Of a stretch of DNA of 64,000 bases, positions 11,996 to 25,575 are shown piece by piece; position 1 is the stretch's first letter, and every line of letters begins with the position of its first letter. The position numbers were made by a program, and so were the translations under genes. The notes beneath the pieces were generated by a model. The model had not been told where the DNA came from and ran no database searches. It worked only from the letters and a program-made list of their open reading frames with translations. The stretch comes from Lepisosteus oculatus. Taxonomy: Eukaryota; Chordata; Actinopteri; Semionotiformes; Lepisosteidae. Where the stretch lies: contig NC_090707.1 of the NCBI RefSeq assembly GCF_040954835.1, forward strand, positions 24,446,570 through 24,510,569. Direction: 5' to 3'.

Positions 11996-14900
11996 TTCCC
12001 TCATGAACAGCCTTATGTTGAAGCCATGCATGATATCACTGAGAACAGTAAAATATGAATTTGTAGAGTAAACACAGTTGTCTGGAAAAAAAGCCCATTG
12101 TTTATAAATGGCTGAATGAACATGCAAAGATAGTGCTAGGTGCATTTTTCTAAATAGCACCATGGGTGGAATTCCAGCTGTGTCAGCCGGAGGAAACCTC
12201 TTCTGAATCACTTGGCTCCTGAGCATTTGACAACAGATCTATTCTTCACCAGCATTCTGTACAAGGTGCGAACAAAGTAAAAACAAGTTTTGTTTTTTAG
12301 ATATTTCCCTAATTCCATTTCAGTGTGTAATGCGGTCGTCTACAACAATAATATTGAGGAGGTATTTTGTACAGATTTTCCATTACAGACTAACATTTGA
12401 CAGCAATGCTGTTTTGTGTGAATTTGTTACGAGGTTCATAACAGTAACCACTATAAGATAATTGACCCACATTATTTACTGTAGTACCCAGTACTCTTTG
12501 AACCTTCTTGTTAAGTCTGAATTCACTTGCAAAGTTTGTTCCCATCCATTGCTTTCTGGTATGTATCACTTTTGGTGTTTCTCTCCAAAACACAGCTATA
12601 ACTGTTCCTTCCTTGAAGCCACATTTTAAGGTTTTGATTTAGGCCTGCAAATGGTCTCCCATGTACTGGCATTTGTATCTGTGCTAAATTTAATTGATCC
12701 ATAGTTTTTATACAGTTTTGATGATACAGTTGCCACAATTGGCTAACTAATCTTCTAAGCAACAAGTTCTTACATAGTGAGTTTCCACTGTTTTTGCATC
12801 GTGTCACCTGTGAATATTAGTGATTTATGATCATTTATAAATATTCAAGTGTCTATCAGCATATTTGTCAGGATGCATTTGTACTTAAATTCTATTGAAA
12901 TAATTTCTAGAGCACAACATTTTGCAAAGATGATACCAGATTTAAAAACAAATGACATTTTTTCAGTAAAAGAGAAAATAATTCAATTTTATTTCCTTCT
13001 GTTCCTATCCGCTACACGAGGGAATGCAATCTGCCTCCTCTTCCTGATTGGACAGGACAGCTGAGGGGTGTGAAGAGGCCTGACAGCAGAGTGAGTGCTG
13101 TTGTAGACTGGTGCAGGAGAAGCCCATGAGGGCTCAGCTGGGCCGGGCCACTGAGAGCTGCAGAGCAGCCAGGAGCAGGCTGTGTGCTGACAGAGGGTCT
13201 CAGAGTGGTGAGATGATGGGGCTCCCACAGCTTGTCATGTCTTGTAATCTGGGAACAGCCTAATGCCTTCATGGCTTTGTTCCAATGGAGTGCCATGGAA
13301 AAAGACCTCAGGCATGCTTCCTTCACCCACCCTTTTTAAACCTACTTTGTCAGTGATAAAAAAAATCTGTCTGGGCTGCTGATAAAAGGTGCTTCAGGGC
13401 TGCTATTTGAAAGAGGTGGATAACTACCTCTATTTCCTGAACAACCGAGTCCTTAACAACAACAGGCCGGGCCCAGCTGAGTTGTGCAGGATCACCCTGC
13501 AGGTTTTGGCTAGTCTGAACAGCCAGTTGAAGCTAATTCCTGAGAAACCCAAAGAGCAAGGTGTGATATTAATTTTCAACATACTGTACATACAGTTTTG
13601 TCATAATTACTTTAAAAGGATTTCATATAAAGTACTCTCTCCATATCTTCCAACATACAATACCTTTGGGGTGTAATGGAGAGCACATTAACTGGTTATA
13701 TAACAACATTTCCATGCTTTGCATAGCTAGACGCTTCATCTATTAAAAGTGTTTAATATTTTTAAAAATTAATAATAAAAATTCCAGCAACCTCCCTTTG
13801 AACTTGTTGCATTTTAAAATGCCACACACAAGTAAGCTTAGAGAAAATCAATGATTTTTAATACTTGCATCTCAGTACAGATTCAGTCATAAGTGTATTG
13901 CAGTTTTTGTGAGAATATTTATTACAAAGTCCAAAATAGACATCAGCATTTTGTTAATGTGGTATATTTGTTGGGTCAGGTGAGCTTTGATATGGTTCAA
14001 TAAAACTTCCCACTAATGAGATTAAAAGCTTCTTTGAGCTGGAGTCAACTTCTTGAAGGCGTTAAGCACTGGAATGCTCTTCTGGTCAACCCCAGTGGGA
14101 AAGCAAGCGTTTCCAGGGAACTGGGAAGGGAAGATCCCTGCAGTGCTGTGGGCGTCAGTGTCACACGAGGTACAGCTCTCAGCATGTTCCACGCTGGTTG
14201 AAAATTGCTGGGTTTGAAATTCATAAAACCAATCATGGTGGTCTGCCAAACGGGGCTTGCCAGAGATGACCTCAGAATAAAAGTGTACAAAAATCTCTTC
14301 TCAGTCTGATTCGCAGCCTTGGAGGAGTCCTAATTAGAGAGGAACCAGGCCTGGCTAGGAGAGCATTGTTTTTGTGTGTGTGTGCATGTGTATTGTTAAT
14401 GTTCATAAATCCCTCTTGCTCCATGACTCCTCAAAGAGGATACACATTGCTGGTCACAGTCAATGAAGGTGTTCCTGTTCTAGACAAATGCTGCACAGAA
14501 AGGTTTTATAGAGGGGATCTGCTCTCCTGCTTGCTCTGTTGCCTCAGAGCATTTGTGATGTGTTCCCCTGTTCTTTGTACCAGAGATCATGAAGCTTAGT
14601 GCTGCCCCCCTAGGTACTTCCAACTTCTCTTCCTGTGGGGTGCATCACAGCTGGAATGGAACTCCCAAACCTTCATTGAGGTCTACAGTACTACCTCACA
14701 CCCTCAGTCCCATAGCTGTCAGACCTCAGCAGAGCAATTCTGCAAAATTTTGAAGAAGATTTAGAGTATCTTTTCAGAGTTGTCATAGTAGTGTGACACT
14801 CTAAAGTTTTCTCCCCAATTAATTATGTTTGCCTTTAAAAAGACAGACCTGCAGAAAGGAAGTAAGTTAAAACTGCATAAAGCTGTAAAAAATAACGTTT

Positions 14901-15094
14901 GGAGCCTATCATGCTGTGATAATTCTGATAAACATGGTTTCAGTAGCATGAGCAGTTCCGATTTTTTTTAAATCAATCAGCGCAGTTCTCACCGGTGGTG
15001 CTGGGGGTCGTTTCGAAAACCAGGACAAGCAGATATACTTTGCTCTGGAAAGTTACTGAGAACCATACAAAATAGAATACAGTTAGCACAGCAT
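11996..15094. other. Intergenic, mostly unclassified; includes a GC-rich patch
   Basis: No gene or known repeat was recognised. The stretch 12995-13300 and parts of 13440-13560 and 14030-14200 are visibly richer in GC than the surrounding AT-rich DNA. Their open frames are interrupted and were not matched to a protein. Confidence 0.4.
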
Positions 15095-15440
15095 ACAGTG
15101 CCTTCCAACAATGTTTCATTTTGTTGAATTACAAATTATGTACAGTATACATAGCTCGTTTTAAGTGGATATTTTTAATCCCAATCTTAATGCTCAAATT
15201 TAGCGTACGCACATTTCACAATTTTGTGTTCAATGTGCACAAAACAACTATAAAGTAAAATCAAAAACTAAAATGTGTTGATTGCATAAGTATTCACCCC
15301 CTTTGTTATGATAAATCTAAATCAGTTCAAGTGCACACGTTATTTTGATAATTAGTTGAATGGTTTTCTGTTTGTGTTCAATAATAGTTGATTGCATCAT
15401 TTCATAATGAATACACCTTTCCGTAAGGTCTCTTGGCCAC
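15095..15440 (+). mobile_element. Tc1-like terminal remnant
   Basis: CAGTGCCTTCCAACAATG with nearby TTTTGTTGAATTACAAATTA, and further on GCATAAGTATTCACCCCCTT, match the end of the common fish Tc1-like element that starts CAGTGCCTTGC. No transposase frame follows, so this is a fragment of one end. The right limit is approximate. Confidence 0.6.
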
Positions 15441-17094
15441 ATAGTGAATGAATACTACTTAATTCCAAACATTTATAGAATCTGTAGATCATCAAACACC
15501 AAACCCTCTGGGCACTCTGTAGTGACCAAAGCCCTAGTGACCTTTCATCAAATATACTGTAGCTATCTATGCAATTGACAAAGTCCTGCAGGGAGATAGG
15601 TGCAGATTTCTACCATGTATTTGATGTTACAGTATGCCTAGCTGAAGAGGATATACTGTACAGTATATCTAGAATCAAAGCAGAATTGAGATGGGGACAG
15701 AAGATTTTTCACTCCATTTCGGTAATACTTGCAACAGCTCTGGTCACCTCCATTTCCAATAGTTTTTTGCCATTTTATGATGGCATCTCAACAGCAAAAA
15801 AAAAGATTCTACAAACATTTCTGTTCTTGATATTTACAGGGTCTAATTCTGCCTTTCAACTGGCAAAGAAAAAGTTTCAGAAGCAGTATGTTGAGTTGAA
15901 ACATGTGCCAACTTGACAGTCCAACAGGAAGTACTGTACAAACCTGCAGTGCAAATATATTGGGAGAGGTGTGGCACTGCAGAAAGTCTTACATCTGTCC
16001 CTAGCATGATTAAATGTTCATCAAAAGGAAATAAAAACATCAACACAATCAGGGTGCTGGCTGTTTTTAAAGGACCTGGCAGCAATAATACCTAAATGTC
16101 ATAAAAAATTACAACATCATAAACTAGCTACCATAAATCACAATAAAATAGAACATTAATAAGATTACTGAGTTAGTAATGACATATGCTTGGGATACAA
16201 AAATTGTAGTTTTGTCTTGTTTTGCTGGTTTGCATAGAACCATTTTAATACTCTTCTATTTTCTTTCTTTCTCAGTATCTTCTAGTTATTGCTGAAGAGC
16301 CGAATGATTTAACCAGATTTATGTCTTCTGTTTGTCCTAATTAGCTGGAGTGAATAATAACCTGAGGAATTCCCAGAAGAAACAATAGACATTTACCAGG
16401 AAGTCATGAAAGAAAGCTTTACATCTCGGATAGCATGGAGACTGTGATATCATCATTGTCATGTGTCACCTCAGTTGTCTAGCTCGAACTCTGAATCATT
16501 CAGTCTGATTATTTATTTATGCCCTACAATATCAGACTTAATTAACTCTGCATGTGGCAGTATTATTTTATTAATCACCCTCATCATAAGAATGTTCCTT
16601 CTTTAGGAGCTTTTTATAAGTCTCCATTGTACAGTGGATGAACTGAGTAGTCGAGCATAAACTTCAGTTTGTCTAGGGTAGGGGAAAAGTGCGAGACACT
16701 GGTGCTGATTCCAGAGACAGAAAGACGCTCCTGTCTCTCAAAAGAATATTGGCCAATTTAAAAAATGTGTTGGCAACAAATAACAAAAAGCAAAGCTTAA
16801 TGACAAATTCCAGCTTTAAGCTTTATTTTATAACTAGATTGAAGGTCTAATTTGGCTGTAGAACATGCATTTTATTTGATTTCTTTAACTTTGGGATTAT
16901 GAACTGTGAAAAAATTTCTAAGGACACATTTTTCTGTGTGGGATGCTTCCAAAAGGAGGCCAGGATAGGTATGGCAAGCTTTTTGATTACTTTGAAGGTT
17001 TTATTTTAACTAGTTCATCATTCATTGGTCTTAAAAAAGCATTTTTGTTATTCCAAAAGTTATCAGTCATTTCTAGAACTAGATTGCAATCTTG
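15441..17094. other. Intergenic, no gene recognised
   Basis: An open frame of about 115 codons at 15569-15916 has no recognisable domain and no splice or promoter context. A 20-bp perfect palindrome lies within about 15645-15672. Nothing else stands out. Confidence 0.4.
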
Positions 17095-17420
17095 GGCATC
17101 ATTGTAGCACAGTGTTTAGAATTGCTGGCTCACAGTGTTGGGGCCCTGGGTTCAATTACAGACCTGGGATGTTATCTGTGTGGAGTTTGTATGTTCTCCC
17201 CATGTTTACGTGAGTTTCCTGCAGGTGCTCTTATTTCCTCCCACACTTTTAAAGACATGGACTAGACATTAAAAACTGGTTAGCTGGCTTCTAGAAAAAC
17301 TGGCCCTGGAGTGAGTGTGTGCATGTTTGTCTCAGAATGTGCTCTGCGATGAGTTTATCCTGTCTTGCACCTATCAAACTTGCAATGACGTGAATTAGGA
17401 GTGCCGACGTGAGTGCAGTG
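17095..17420 (+). repeat. SINE family C copy (plus)
   Basis: The tRNA-like head has GTAGCACAGTGTTTAGAATT as A-box region and GGGTTCAATTA as B-box. The body has the typical GTGTGGAGTTTGTATGTTCT and TTTCCTCCCACA motifs. The tail after about 17400 is degraded. Confidence 0.75.
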
Positions 17421-20400
17421 GTTTAGGTGTGGACATTTGGTTTGTAAAATGTACTGTAATTTTAACTATAAATTTAATTTGCAGCTGAAGATTGTAATAG
17501 GCTTCATTTACTTGAACTGCAGCAGTCTGAAGCTGAATCCTGGATCCAGTAGCAGTAGTAAGTAGCTGGCAGATGAAATAGTAAACAATCTGTTAGAAGT
17601 TGAGTCAGGAAATAGGCAGTGGTAAAAGCTGAGAAAACTCAAAAGCAAAGTACCATAGGGAATCTGGTAAACAAAACCATGGAAAGAAAGAAATAATCCA
17701 AAAGACACAAGAGAACAAGTCACAGGGTAAACTGAAAAACAAAGTAAAAAACAACAACAGTTGATATTAAAGCAGATCGCAGGATAAAACACCAAAACCA
17801 GGTGAGAACAAACTAAAATTGAACACTGTAGTGTCTCAAAGGTTGGTCTTAAAAAGCCTGGTATTAAGTAGGCACAGGTGGGATTGATTTTCTTCTTGAT
17901 CTTGTTGTCACAGCAATGGCCTGACAGACAGATCTGTAAATGATTGTGGTATTACCAGTGCTGTCAATTATACTACAGTGAGAGTAGGCATGATAAAGTT
18001 TTCATTTTCTCCTCTTGATTGGTGAGGTACATCACATTCAGACTCAATGTGAACAGATATACACTGTTCTTCCTGTATGTGACTAACAACCTGGTATAGC
18101 AGGCACAAGGGAAATGAGAGAGTAATTAAACCTTCCTGCCCACTCATCTTAGATCTCTTGTTGCACTGCATTACAACCTCTTTTGGAAGCTTAGGGACAA
18201 ATCCCAGTCAGAGCTAGAGGGTTTAATTGCTCTAGCTTCAGTCTCCATGGACAGTGAGTAAAAAACAAAAAAAAAACAATAGTAATCTTTGCATTTGGAG
18301 ACCATGGGGAATTTTGTTATACAGACAGCTTCCCACTAGAAAGTAAACTAAGACAAAAAATATCACAATCTTTTTTATAACCTCCTGACTAAAATCTAAA
18401 GTTGTATGTTTTTCTCATCGCAGATCAGAGCTACGAACCCTACTACCGCACACAGGGAGAGTGAGGAAGTGTCCCCATTCACCTTCAAGCCACTACACTT
18501 TTAAGATGGCACAGGTTATGCAGCCTCATATAGGATGTACAGCACTGATTGAGCTCTGCAAGCTCCCAGGAAGCTGCAGAAGTCGCTGTTTCAGAGAAAG
18601 CAAACTAATACCCACCCTACTGTCACTGATGAGCAGCCAGTCAATAATGGCTAATGTCATTACCCAGGCTCAAACCTGCAAAGCTTGGAACATAGAACTC
18701 AAACCCTAATGTGCATTTATGTGAGTGTTCTACTGGTTATCTGTACTTGACACTTTTTGGGATATCGTTTTTTTTAATGATTTTATAGACAAAAACATGT
18801 CGCACACAGTTCTCACCACTGGGAGTGTAGTTGGGAATGGTCAGCCAGTATTTGATTTGACTGCCCAGATGCCTGCAGGCTTGCAGTGACATTAGTAACA
18901 GATACACCATTCCTTCCAGTCTTCTCTTAGACTCCAATGAGCTTGTAGCATGTCAGCGGATTATCACTTTCAATGGGCATGTCAGAGGAGCATGTCTATT
19001 CATCTTCACTTTGCCCATGCAGTAACCTGGTGTAAACCATGGTAAAAAGGAAAAAAATGGTGATTCCAGATTGGGTGGATGTAAAATAAGAAAGACAGTG
19101 ATGCAACGTATATTTCATGTTAGCCATTTAATCTGCCCTAAAGTCTCTTGTAATTAGATTATATGAAGTTAAATGTGATAAAGGAACAGGTACAGAAGAC
19201 TCCACTGTATTGTTCAGCAGTTCCTATAGCAGAGGGACAAAATGCTTTTGCAAGCTTCTGTCGGATTTTGTCAATGATGTCACCACTTTCTCACACTAAC
19301 ACAACCTTGAAACCTTGAAATGCGAGTCTTCTTCTCTCAGAAGGTTCTTTAAATCTGTGTGAATACTAAGCAGGCCTGCCTCATTTCACATCCCCCCGCT
19401 CTGAAAGCCCACATGTCGGCAAATATTGTCCACAAAAAACAAGGACCAACACATACAGTAAAAACAGCACCAGATGGACAAATGAGGAAGCTTATAGGAT
19501 CACCAACCACTAACAGTAGATTCTGTAACCTTTGTCGAACACAATAACAACGTATGTGTAGCTTGTGCTTTGTGCTCAGGGTGGAATGCAGCAGCTGTTA
19601 AGTGGCATAACACCATATAATATCTTCAAAACTGGAACGACTTCAAGGGTTCATTTTTCTGGGATCTTCAGGATGATACTGTGTGGGATTCTGGGATCCC
19701 ATCTTAGATAATGGTAACCAGATAAACAAAAGGGCTGAAATTGACTCTTGTCTTGATTGTGAGCATTCTTATGTTCTTATTACACCTGGAAATGTACTTT
19801 TAAATGAAAATAGTAGGTCATATTTTAATTTGCAGTTTAAAAGAAGATGTACAGTAAATAGGACACAATGTATATAACATGATAAATATTATAATAGAAC
19901 TGGTTCAACGCCATTATAAAATGTAGGGATCTATGTAATGGTATCTACTCAGTGTAATTACACCAACCATTTAACACATTTTCATACACTTTTGGATCAT
20001 TGCAACCATCATACCTAGTGGCACTTAACCTAGATGAACCCTAATACTAATGTCAAACAAATAAGGAGAGTAAAGGTTGTTAACTGTAAAATGGATGTAC
20101 CATGGCAATAACCATCAGTCACCCCTAATGCTCTGGGAGTCTTACACATATGGATGACTGCAACCTACATGTCCCAGTCCCCAAGCTGAGAAAAAAAAAC
20201 TTTTCCCAGACTCACCAACTATGGCAATGGCCCTCATGATTAAAAGAACAATGCAAACTCTGGTTAACCTTCAGTGGGCAGACAGATGAGTCAGGCCACT
20301 GCAGCCTCACATACTATAATCTTTCTCAGCAGAGTCTTGTAAACCAACCCTACGTCCTTAAAAAATAGTCATTAAAAAGTCTGTGGGAGGTTATCTGTGG

Positions 20401-21269
20401 CTGCCATGTGAATGGTTACATTTTGGTGCCCTCTTTAGCTAAAACAAGTAAACACTTCAAAGCCCCAAAGCTGTTTCTTGTGACTGCAGTCCTTCATCTA
20501 AAAGTCCCTTGCTACTTTACAAGATTTCCATTTGCAAATGCTGTTCAGCTGGGAAAACAGCATTTAACAAGACTTGTGTAAATGATGAGTCAATTGTGAA
20601 AAAACTACCACACAATTTTTAGAGGAATCTGTTTCTTTAAATCAAAACAGGAAGCTGACTGCTGAAATCTGTCTGGGAGGAATTCATACTATTGAACTGC
20701 TCTGGAAACAAATTGCTAGCATTGTAATTCTTATATGCATGACTTTCTGAAGAAGCACAAGAAGTAATCATTTCATTTACAAGCACAAGGCAAGTAACGG
20801 AATTTAACATGTAATGGAACTACATACAGTTACTCATGAGGTATGCTTACATTTTGTTTTATTTATAATTCAGAAACAATTAGTTTGATTATTTTTCTTT
20901 CCTCATCAGAACCTAGAACAATGACAAAATCACCTGTACAGGATTACTAAAACAAACCTGAGCAAGGATGTCCTTTAAAGAACTCTCTGCGGGAAACAAG
21001 GGGGAGCAAAGAAAACATAAGGGGAGAAAAAGCTGGTGCCCCATAAGACAAAACCTTCATTTCAGCTGAGAAACACCCCCCATACCTTCCTATACATTAG
21101 TACACACATAACCTGCCTTTCACACCATATGTGATCCATACATCATGAGCTGTGGGCTTGACCAAGTAAAGCGAAAATCAAGTTGCTAGCAGAATAAACT
21201 GGGGTTCTCACAGAGCAATGCTGAGTCACTTAATTCTAGGAAACCAGAGTACCACAAAAATACAAAAAT
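17421..21269. other. Intergenic, no gene recognised
   Basis: AT-rich sequence with two more complex stretches (about 18420-18720 and 18790-19030) that look like old repeats or exapted sequence but were not identified. No open frame with a recognisable domain was found. Confidence 0.4.
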
Positions 21270-21580
21270 ATATACTGATGGGAAAAAGAAACGCAACATT
21301 TTCTAGAATGAGAATACTATAGCATTAGCTTATGTACTTTCACAAAAAGTTGTCGATTTGTTTTAAGCCCACTGACCAGCAATACAGCTTGTGCAGTGAG
21401 GCATTGCAATTTGCCAATCACACAAAAGCTCATTAGGTGCACTTTTACCCAACGAGGTCCAGGTGGAACAATGCCTGATCAGGTCACCTTTAAAAAGGCT
21501 TTTATTCAAAGCTTAGGTCACTACAAGAAAAAGACCACACTTTCCACACTGTGTGGATTGCACAGTTTTCTGTGCAATCC

Positions 21581-22048
21581 ATAATACCTCGAATGTCACC
21601 AGAAGCAAGGGACAGGTTCTTTGGCATGCTGCAGGTAGGCATGTCATGTGCCAGCGTTGCCAAACACTATGGAGTAAGCTGCTCCACTGTGTCCCGACTG
21701 CAGAGGTTTCAGTAGACCAGCAGGACAGATGACCGTCCAAGATCCGGTCACCCTCGAGTGACCACACTAGAGCAGGACTGGCACATCAGACTGGTCCATC
21801 TGAGAGATCGTTTCAGATCTGGTACCCATACTGCTGCTGAAACTGCCGGCAGACACAATGCCCACATTAGTGACAGGACAGTGAGGCTCCATGCTGCTGG
21901 CCTTAGAGCAAAGCAACCTGTCAGAGGCTCTCTGCTCACACCTCCTAGACGTCACACCGGACTGGCTTGGGCCAGACAGAAGCTGCGATGGACTCGTCAG
22001 CAGTGGCATCAGATCCTCTTCACGGATGAGTCACTCTTCAGCCTGTGA
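21581..22048 (+). pseudogene. Tc1-like transposase, truncated and disrupted
   Basis: The reading has a helix-turn-helix part (ASVAKHYGVSCSTVSRLQRF), an in-frame stop shortly after it, then the DDRPRSGHPRVTT linker and a DDE segment ending ILFTDESLFSL. The second and third catalytic acidic residues are missing because the frame is cut by the inserted sequence. This belongs to the Tc1 family with RVTT..QDRHIRL-type transposases. Not functional. Confidence 0.8.
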
Positions 22049-22147
22049 TAGTGATAGTGTTGTAGACACTTCTTGGAAATACTAAGCGTGATAGTGTGAT
22101 AGTGATAGTGATAGTGTTGTAGACACTTCTTGGAAATACTAAGCGTG
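22045..22147 (+). repeat. 46-bp direct repeat, 57-bp offset
   Basis: Copies 22045-22090 and 22102-22147 are identical. Each carries a GTGATAGTGATAG lead followed by TGTTGTAGACACTTCTTGG and AAATACTAAGCGTG. The repeat sits at the left edge of the LTR-like insertion. Confidence 0.9.
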
Positions 22148-23087
22148 CAACACACTCGAACTCTCGCTCATGTTACCGCTGAGCCACCACGAAAACGACG
22201 GGATGGCCAGAGTGTGGAGGAGGAGGTGTTGCATTTCTTTTTTCTATCTGTTTCGTCCCAGTGTGTGTTCTGTGTGTGTTTTTTCTGTTATGTTCACACT
22301 GCTGACCCTTGATTGTTCTCCCTTCCCCATTGGCCAACCATCACACCACTGTTTCAATATGATGTCATCATCAGTCAGCCTCAGCCAATCAGAACTCATT
22401 TTATTCACTATATAACATGGAGGCTTTCAGGAAGAAAAGGCCTTTCGTTTGACTTCGGTCCCGTTTGGTTTTGGTTATTGCTTCGCTTCTGGTTATTGCT
22501 TCGGCTTCGTTTGTTGGTTTGTTTTGCTTTGTGTGTGTATTTTCGTATTGCTTCGGCTTTGTTGTTTTGTTGTTTTTTTTGTTAGTTTCTTTGTACTTTT
22601 GTTTGTTTGTGTGTTCATTCTTGTTTTGTCATTACTTTGCCCCAGTGTTACATGTTCAACTTTTGTGTTCTTTTGTACCCTGCTCCTGTTGATTACTCTT
22701 GTTTTCCCTTATTTGTATTCCTGGTTCACTTGTGTTTTTTTGTGAACATTTGTATATAAGGTTAGTTTAGGTTGTTGGGTGCACTTTACACACTTAGTTG
22801 ATTTTGTATTAGTACACTAGGTTAGTACGGGTGAGTGCCATTTGTCTTGTACGGTTTTGGGTAGTCAGGGCAGATTAGCTAGGGTGTTGAAGACGCCGAA
22901 GACCGCTTGTTTCGGGTTTTCTTTTGTAGTCAGATTAGCTTTCCCTCACTGTCCTAGCCAGCTCCATTTTGTTTGTTATTTTCTTTTCTTTGGCACCACT
23001 CTAGTTATCACGCTTAACCCCCCTGCTTCCAAAAGAATGATCCTAAATGTTACACCCCTTTTCCCCTAGACACTTGGGGTCATAACA
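22058..23087. mobile_element. Candidate solo LTR or inserted element
   Basis: An insertion of about 1 kb has TGT...ACA termini: TGTTGTAGACACTTCTTGG at 22058 (and again at 22115), and GGGGTCATAACA at 23087. It is T-rich, with CCAATCAGAAC and TATATAACATGG on the plus strand. No clean target-site duplication is seen. It could be a solo LTR or a non-autonomous DNA element; orientation is undecided. Confidence 0.35.
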
Positions 23088-23702
23088 CTATCAGTATATA
23101 TTTTGAAACATTGGAACATATATATATTGAAAAAGCTGAAAAAAGTTTAATTTCAAGTTCAGCATCGCAGGGTTCTTCACATTTCTGAATGCTAAGTTGA
23201 TTAGTTTTTACAAAAAGGTCAATATTCTCATGATGATGTGACACGGTGAATATTTTAGCTGCCTTTATAGGTATAAATTCTTCAATTCCTCCAAGGATTT
23301 AAATTCTTAGGAGATTACAATTTTACAGAATTGCTGTAAATCCCTGAAGCAGAAACTGAATAAACAATAAACATGAATTAATATACTGTTATAAATATGT
23401 AACTGTTTATATTTTAAATGTTAAATGTTATAAATCTAAATGTTATAAATGTTCTGTAGCTACCACAGGGTAATTTTCTTATAGAAATTACAATAGCATT
23501 CTAGAAACAGTCTTCGTGAGGACATGGTAAAGTTTCAGTTTTGAGTAGAAGTAGTCTTTAGAGGAAAACAGTAGATTAATTCCAGGTTGTACCACACTGT
23601 TTAAAACTGTCCCAGCTACTGCAAGGGTATCTCAATGAATCATTATACTGATCACTCATAGGCTACTCTCTCTGTATAGATAAGATAAGATCATGGCCAG
23701 TA

Positions 23703-23985
23703 AGGTAAGGTAATGTCACTTTATTTGCCGTATACAATTTCTTGCATTAAGAATTTGTCTTTTCACATTCCCCAGCTTGTTCTCCATGAGATACCCCAAC
23801 TGGGAGAGAAGCTTGGGGTCAGAGTGCAGAGTCAGACATTGTACAGCGCCCCTGAAGCAGCTGGAGTTAAAGGCCTTGCTCAGGAGCACAACGGAGTAGG
23901 ATTCCTCTGCTGGCTGCAGGATATGAACAAGCAACCTTCCAGCCACAGGCACAAATCCTTAGCCACGTAGCCACCACCTCACCCC
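23703..23985 (-). repeat. SINE family A copy (minus)
   Basis: The minus strand carries the tRNA-like head near 23940-23985, the TGCTGTACAATG-like middle and the TTGTATACGGCAAATAAAG tail at 23715. Near full length. Confidence 0.8.
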
Positions 23986-24239
23986 ATATATAGGCCAGGT
24001 ATTTTGGATATCTCCCATATACTTTTCTCTCAACTGGTACTTAAATATATCCATTCTAGCCCATAGAGTGGTTGCATGTTGGGCATGGAATTAGCCACTT
24101 AAGCTATAAGATTAATGTCAGAACAAACACAGATGTAACATTTTTAAAATCTATATATAAAGTCTCCCTTTTAATGAAATAGAGACATCAAATTGGCAAA
24201 TTGGTGGAAGTTGAAGGGCCAGACAAAGAACGACCCAAA

Positions 24240-25575
24240 CTAGATTTTTCATGATAGTTCCTTTAAAACCACAGAGAATCCTGTCCACATCAGGGACACC
24301 AGGATTCACCCCTGGAGCAAGGCATGGGTGCTGTTGGCCAGCAAGTGCCTGGTAGCCGGGTTACCAACAACTGTTCAATGTATTTGGCTTTCTTAGAGAC
24401 AGTGCTCGATTGGCTGCCACCTACCGACTCTGTAGTCCTGCTGTGAAATTTCAGCATTGGGGAATAATACAGAGGCCTGGAGGGCTGTGATTCCTTGAAC
24501 TGAATCCGAGTGTTGTGTTGTTATTGGACTTCTGTGCTAATTATGTTCTGTCCAAATAAAAACCACATTTAAACACAGGGTTGCGCATATGTGTACTTAG
24601 TACCAGAGCACCTTAGGCCAAATGCTGAAGATGACTTTGTGGTTGTATGATCGGACCTCAGGCCATATGTTCTGGACACTCAGGTAAAGAGAGGAGCAGA
24701 GCCGTCAACTGATCACCACTCGGTGGTGAGTTGTATCAAACAGACGGAGCATCAGCTGCATAACCTTGGGTAGACCTCACAGGTAGTGAGGGTGTCCTAG
24801 AAACACCTGGTCGATGCCTTGACTGGTGTTGACCTCGACTGGGGTTATTGTTGAGAGGTGGAAGGAGCACTTTGAGGACCTCCTGAATCCAGTGGTGCCT
24901 CTGGTGGGGCTGGGTATATCTCTGTAGCTGAGCATACAGCATGTGATTAAATAGATCTGTAGTAGTAGGGCTGCAGGGGTGGATGAGATCCAGCCAGGAA
25001 TGCTGAGGGTGCTGGACATATTTGGGGTGTTATGGTTAATGTGCCTCTTCAATGTTGCGAGGAAGGCAGGGCCAGTACCTCTAGATTGACAGACTGGGGT
25101 GGTGTTCCCTATTTTTAGAAAGAGGGACCAGAGTGTGTGCTCCTATTATAGAGGCATCACAATCCTCAGCCTCCCCAGGAAGGCCTGTAAAGGGTGGTAA
25201 AAAGGAGAGTCTGCCCAATAGCTGAGCCTGGGTAACAGGAGGAAAATTGCAGATTCTGGTACTCAGCTGGGGCTGCTGCTGCATGCTTTCCTATGCCTGT
25301 ATTTTCAGAGTGAGAGCTCATTCGTGGTGGGCGCTGGACTCCACCAAGTGTCTCCCGATCTCACCACTTGTTAACAGCAACAACCCAGTCATACTAGGAT
25401 CATGATTTCTTTTGGGATGTCTCCTCTCCTCTTTGTGATCTTAATGAGCAAAATATCCCAGCCCAGGTTTAGAGTCTTGAGGGTTGCATCTCTGCTGTTT
25501 GAGGATGATGTTGTTCTCTTTTGCTCACCCAGCGCCCACTGGAGGGGGTCGCAGCCAAGTGTGATGCTGTGATGA
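24240..25575 (+). mobile_element. RTE-clade (Rex3-like) LINE, 5' part, decayed
   Basis: Pieces of endonuclease and reverse transcriptase can be read across several frames. Examples are RIHPWSKAWVLLASKCLVAG near 24310, DLRPYVLDTQVKRGAE near 24660, RWKEHFEDLLNP near 24860, and near 25500 LLFEDDVVLF, which is the catalytic [FY]xDD box with the first residue altered. Many stops and frameshifts are present. The element continues at 27905 after a composite insertion. Confidence 0.8.

Larger units (their letters stand above)
21270..23100 (+). mobile_element. Tc1-like transposon, interrupted by an LTR-like insertion
   Basis: The left end TATATACTGATGGGAAAAAG (about 21269-21288) and the right end ATCAGTATATA (23090-23100) are inverted copies of each other over 11 bp. 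A transposase frame lies between the left end and about 22048. The region from about 22045 to 23087 is unrelated and appears inserted, with loss of the transposase C-terminal half. Confidence 0.65.

Noticed and set aside
15569..15916. 115-codon open frame
   Set aside because: No domain, no splice or promoter context, and the base composition equals the surrounding non-coding DNA.
22130..22745. Overlapping Phe/Cys/Leu-rich frames that look like membrane proteins
   Set aside because: They arise from T-rich, low-complexity DNA of the LTR-like insertion in all three frames.
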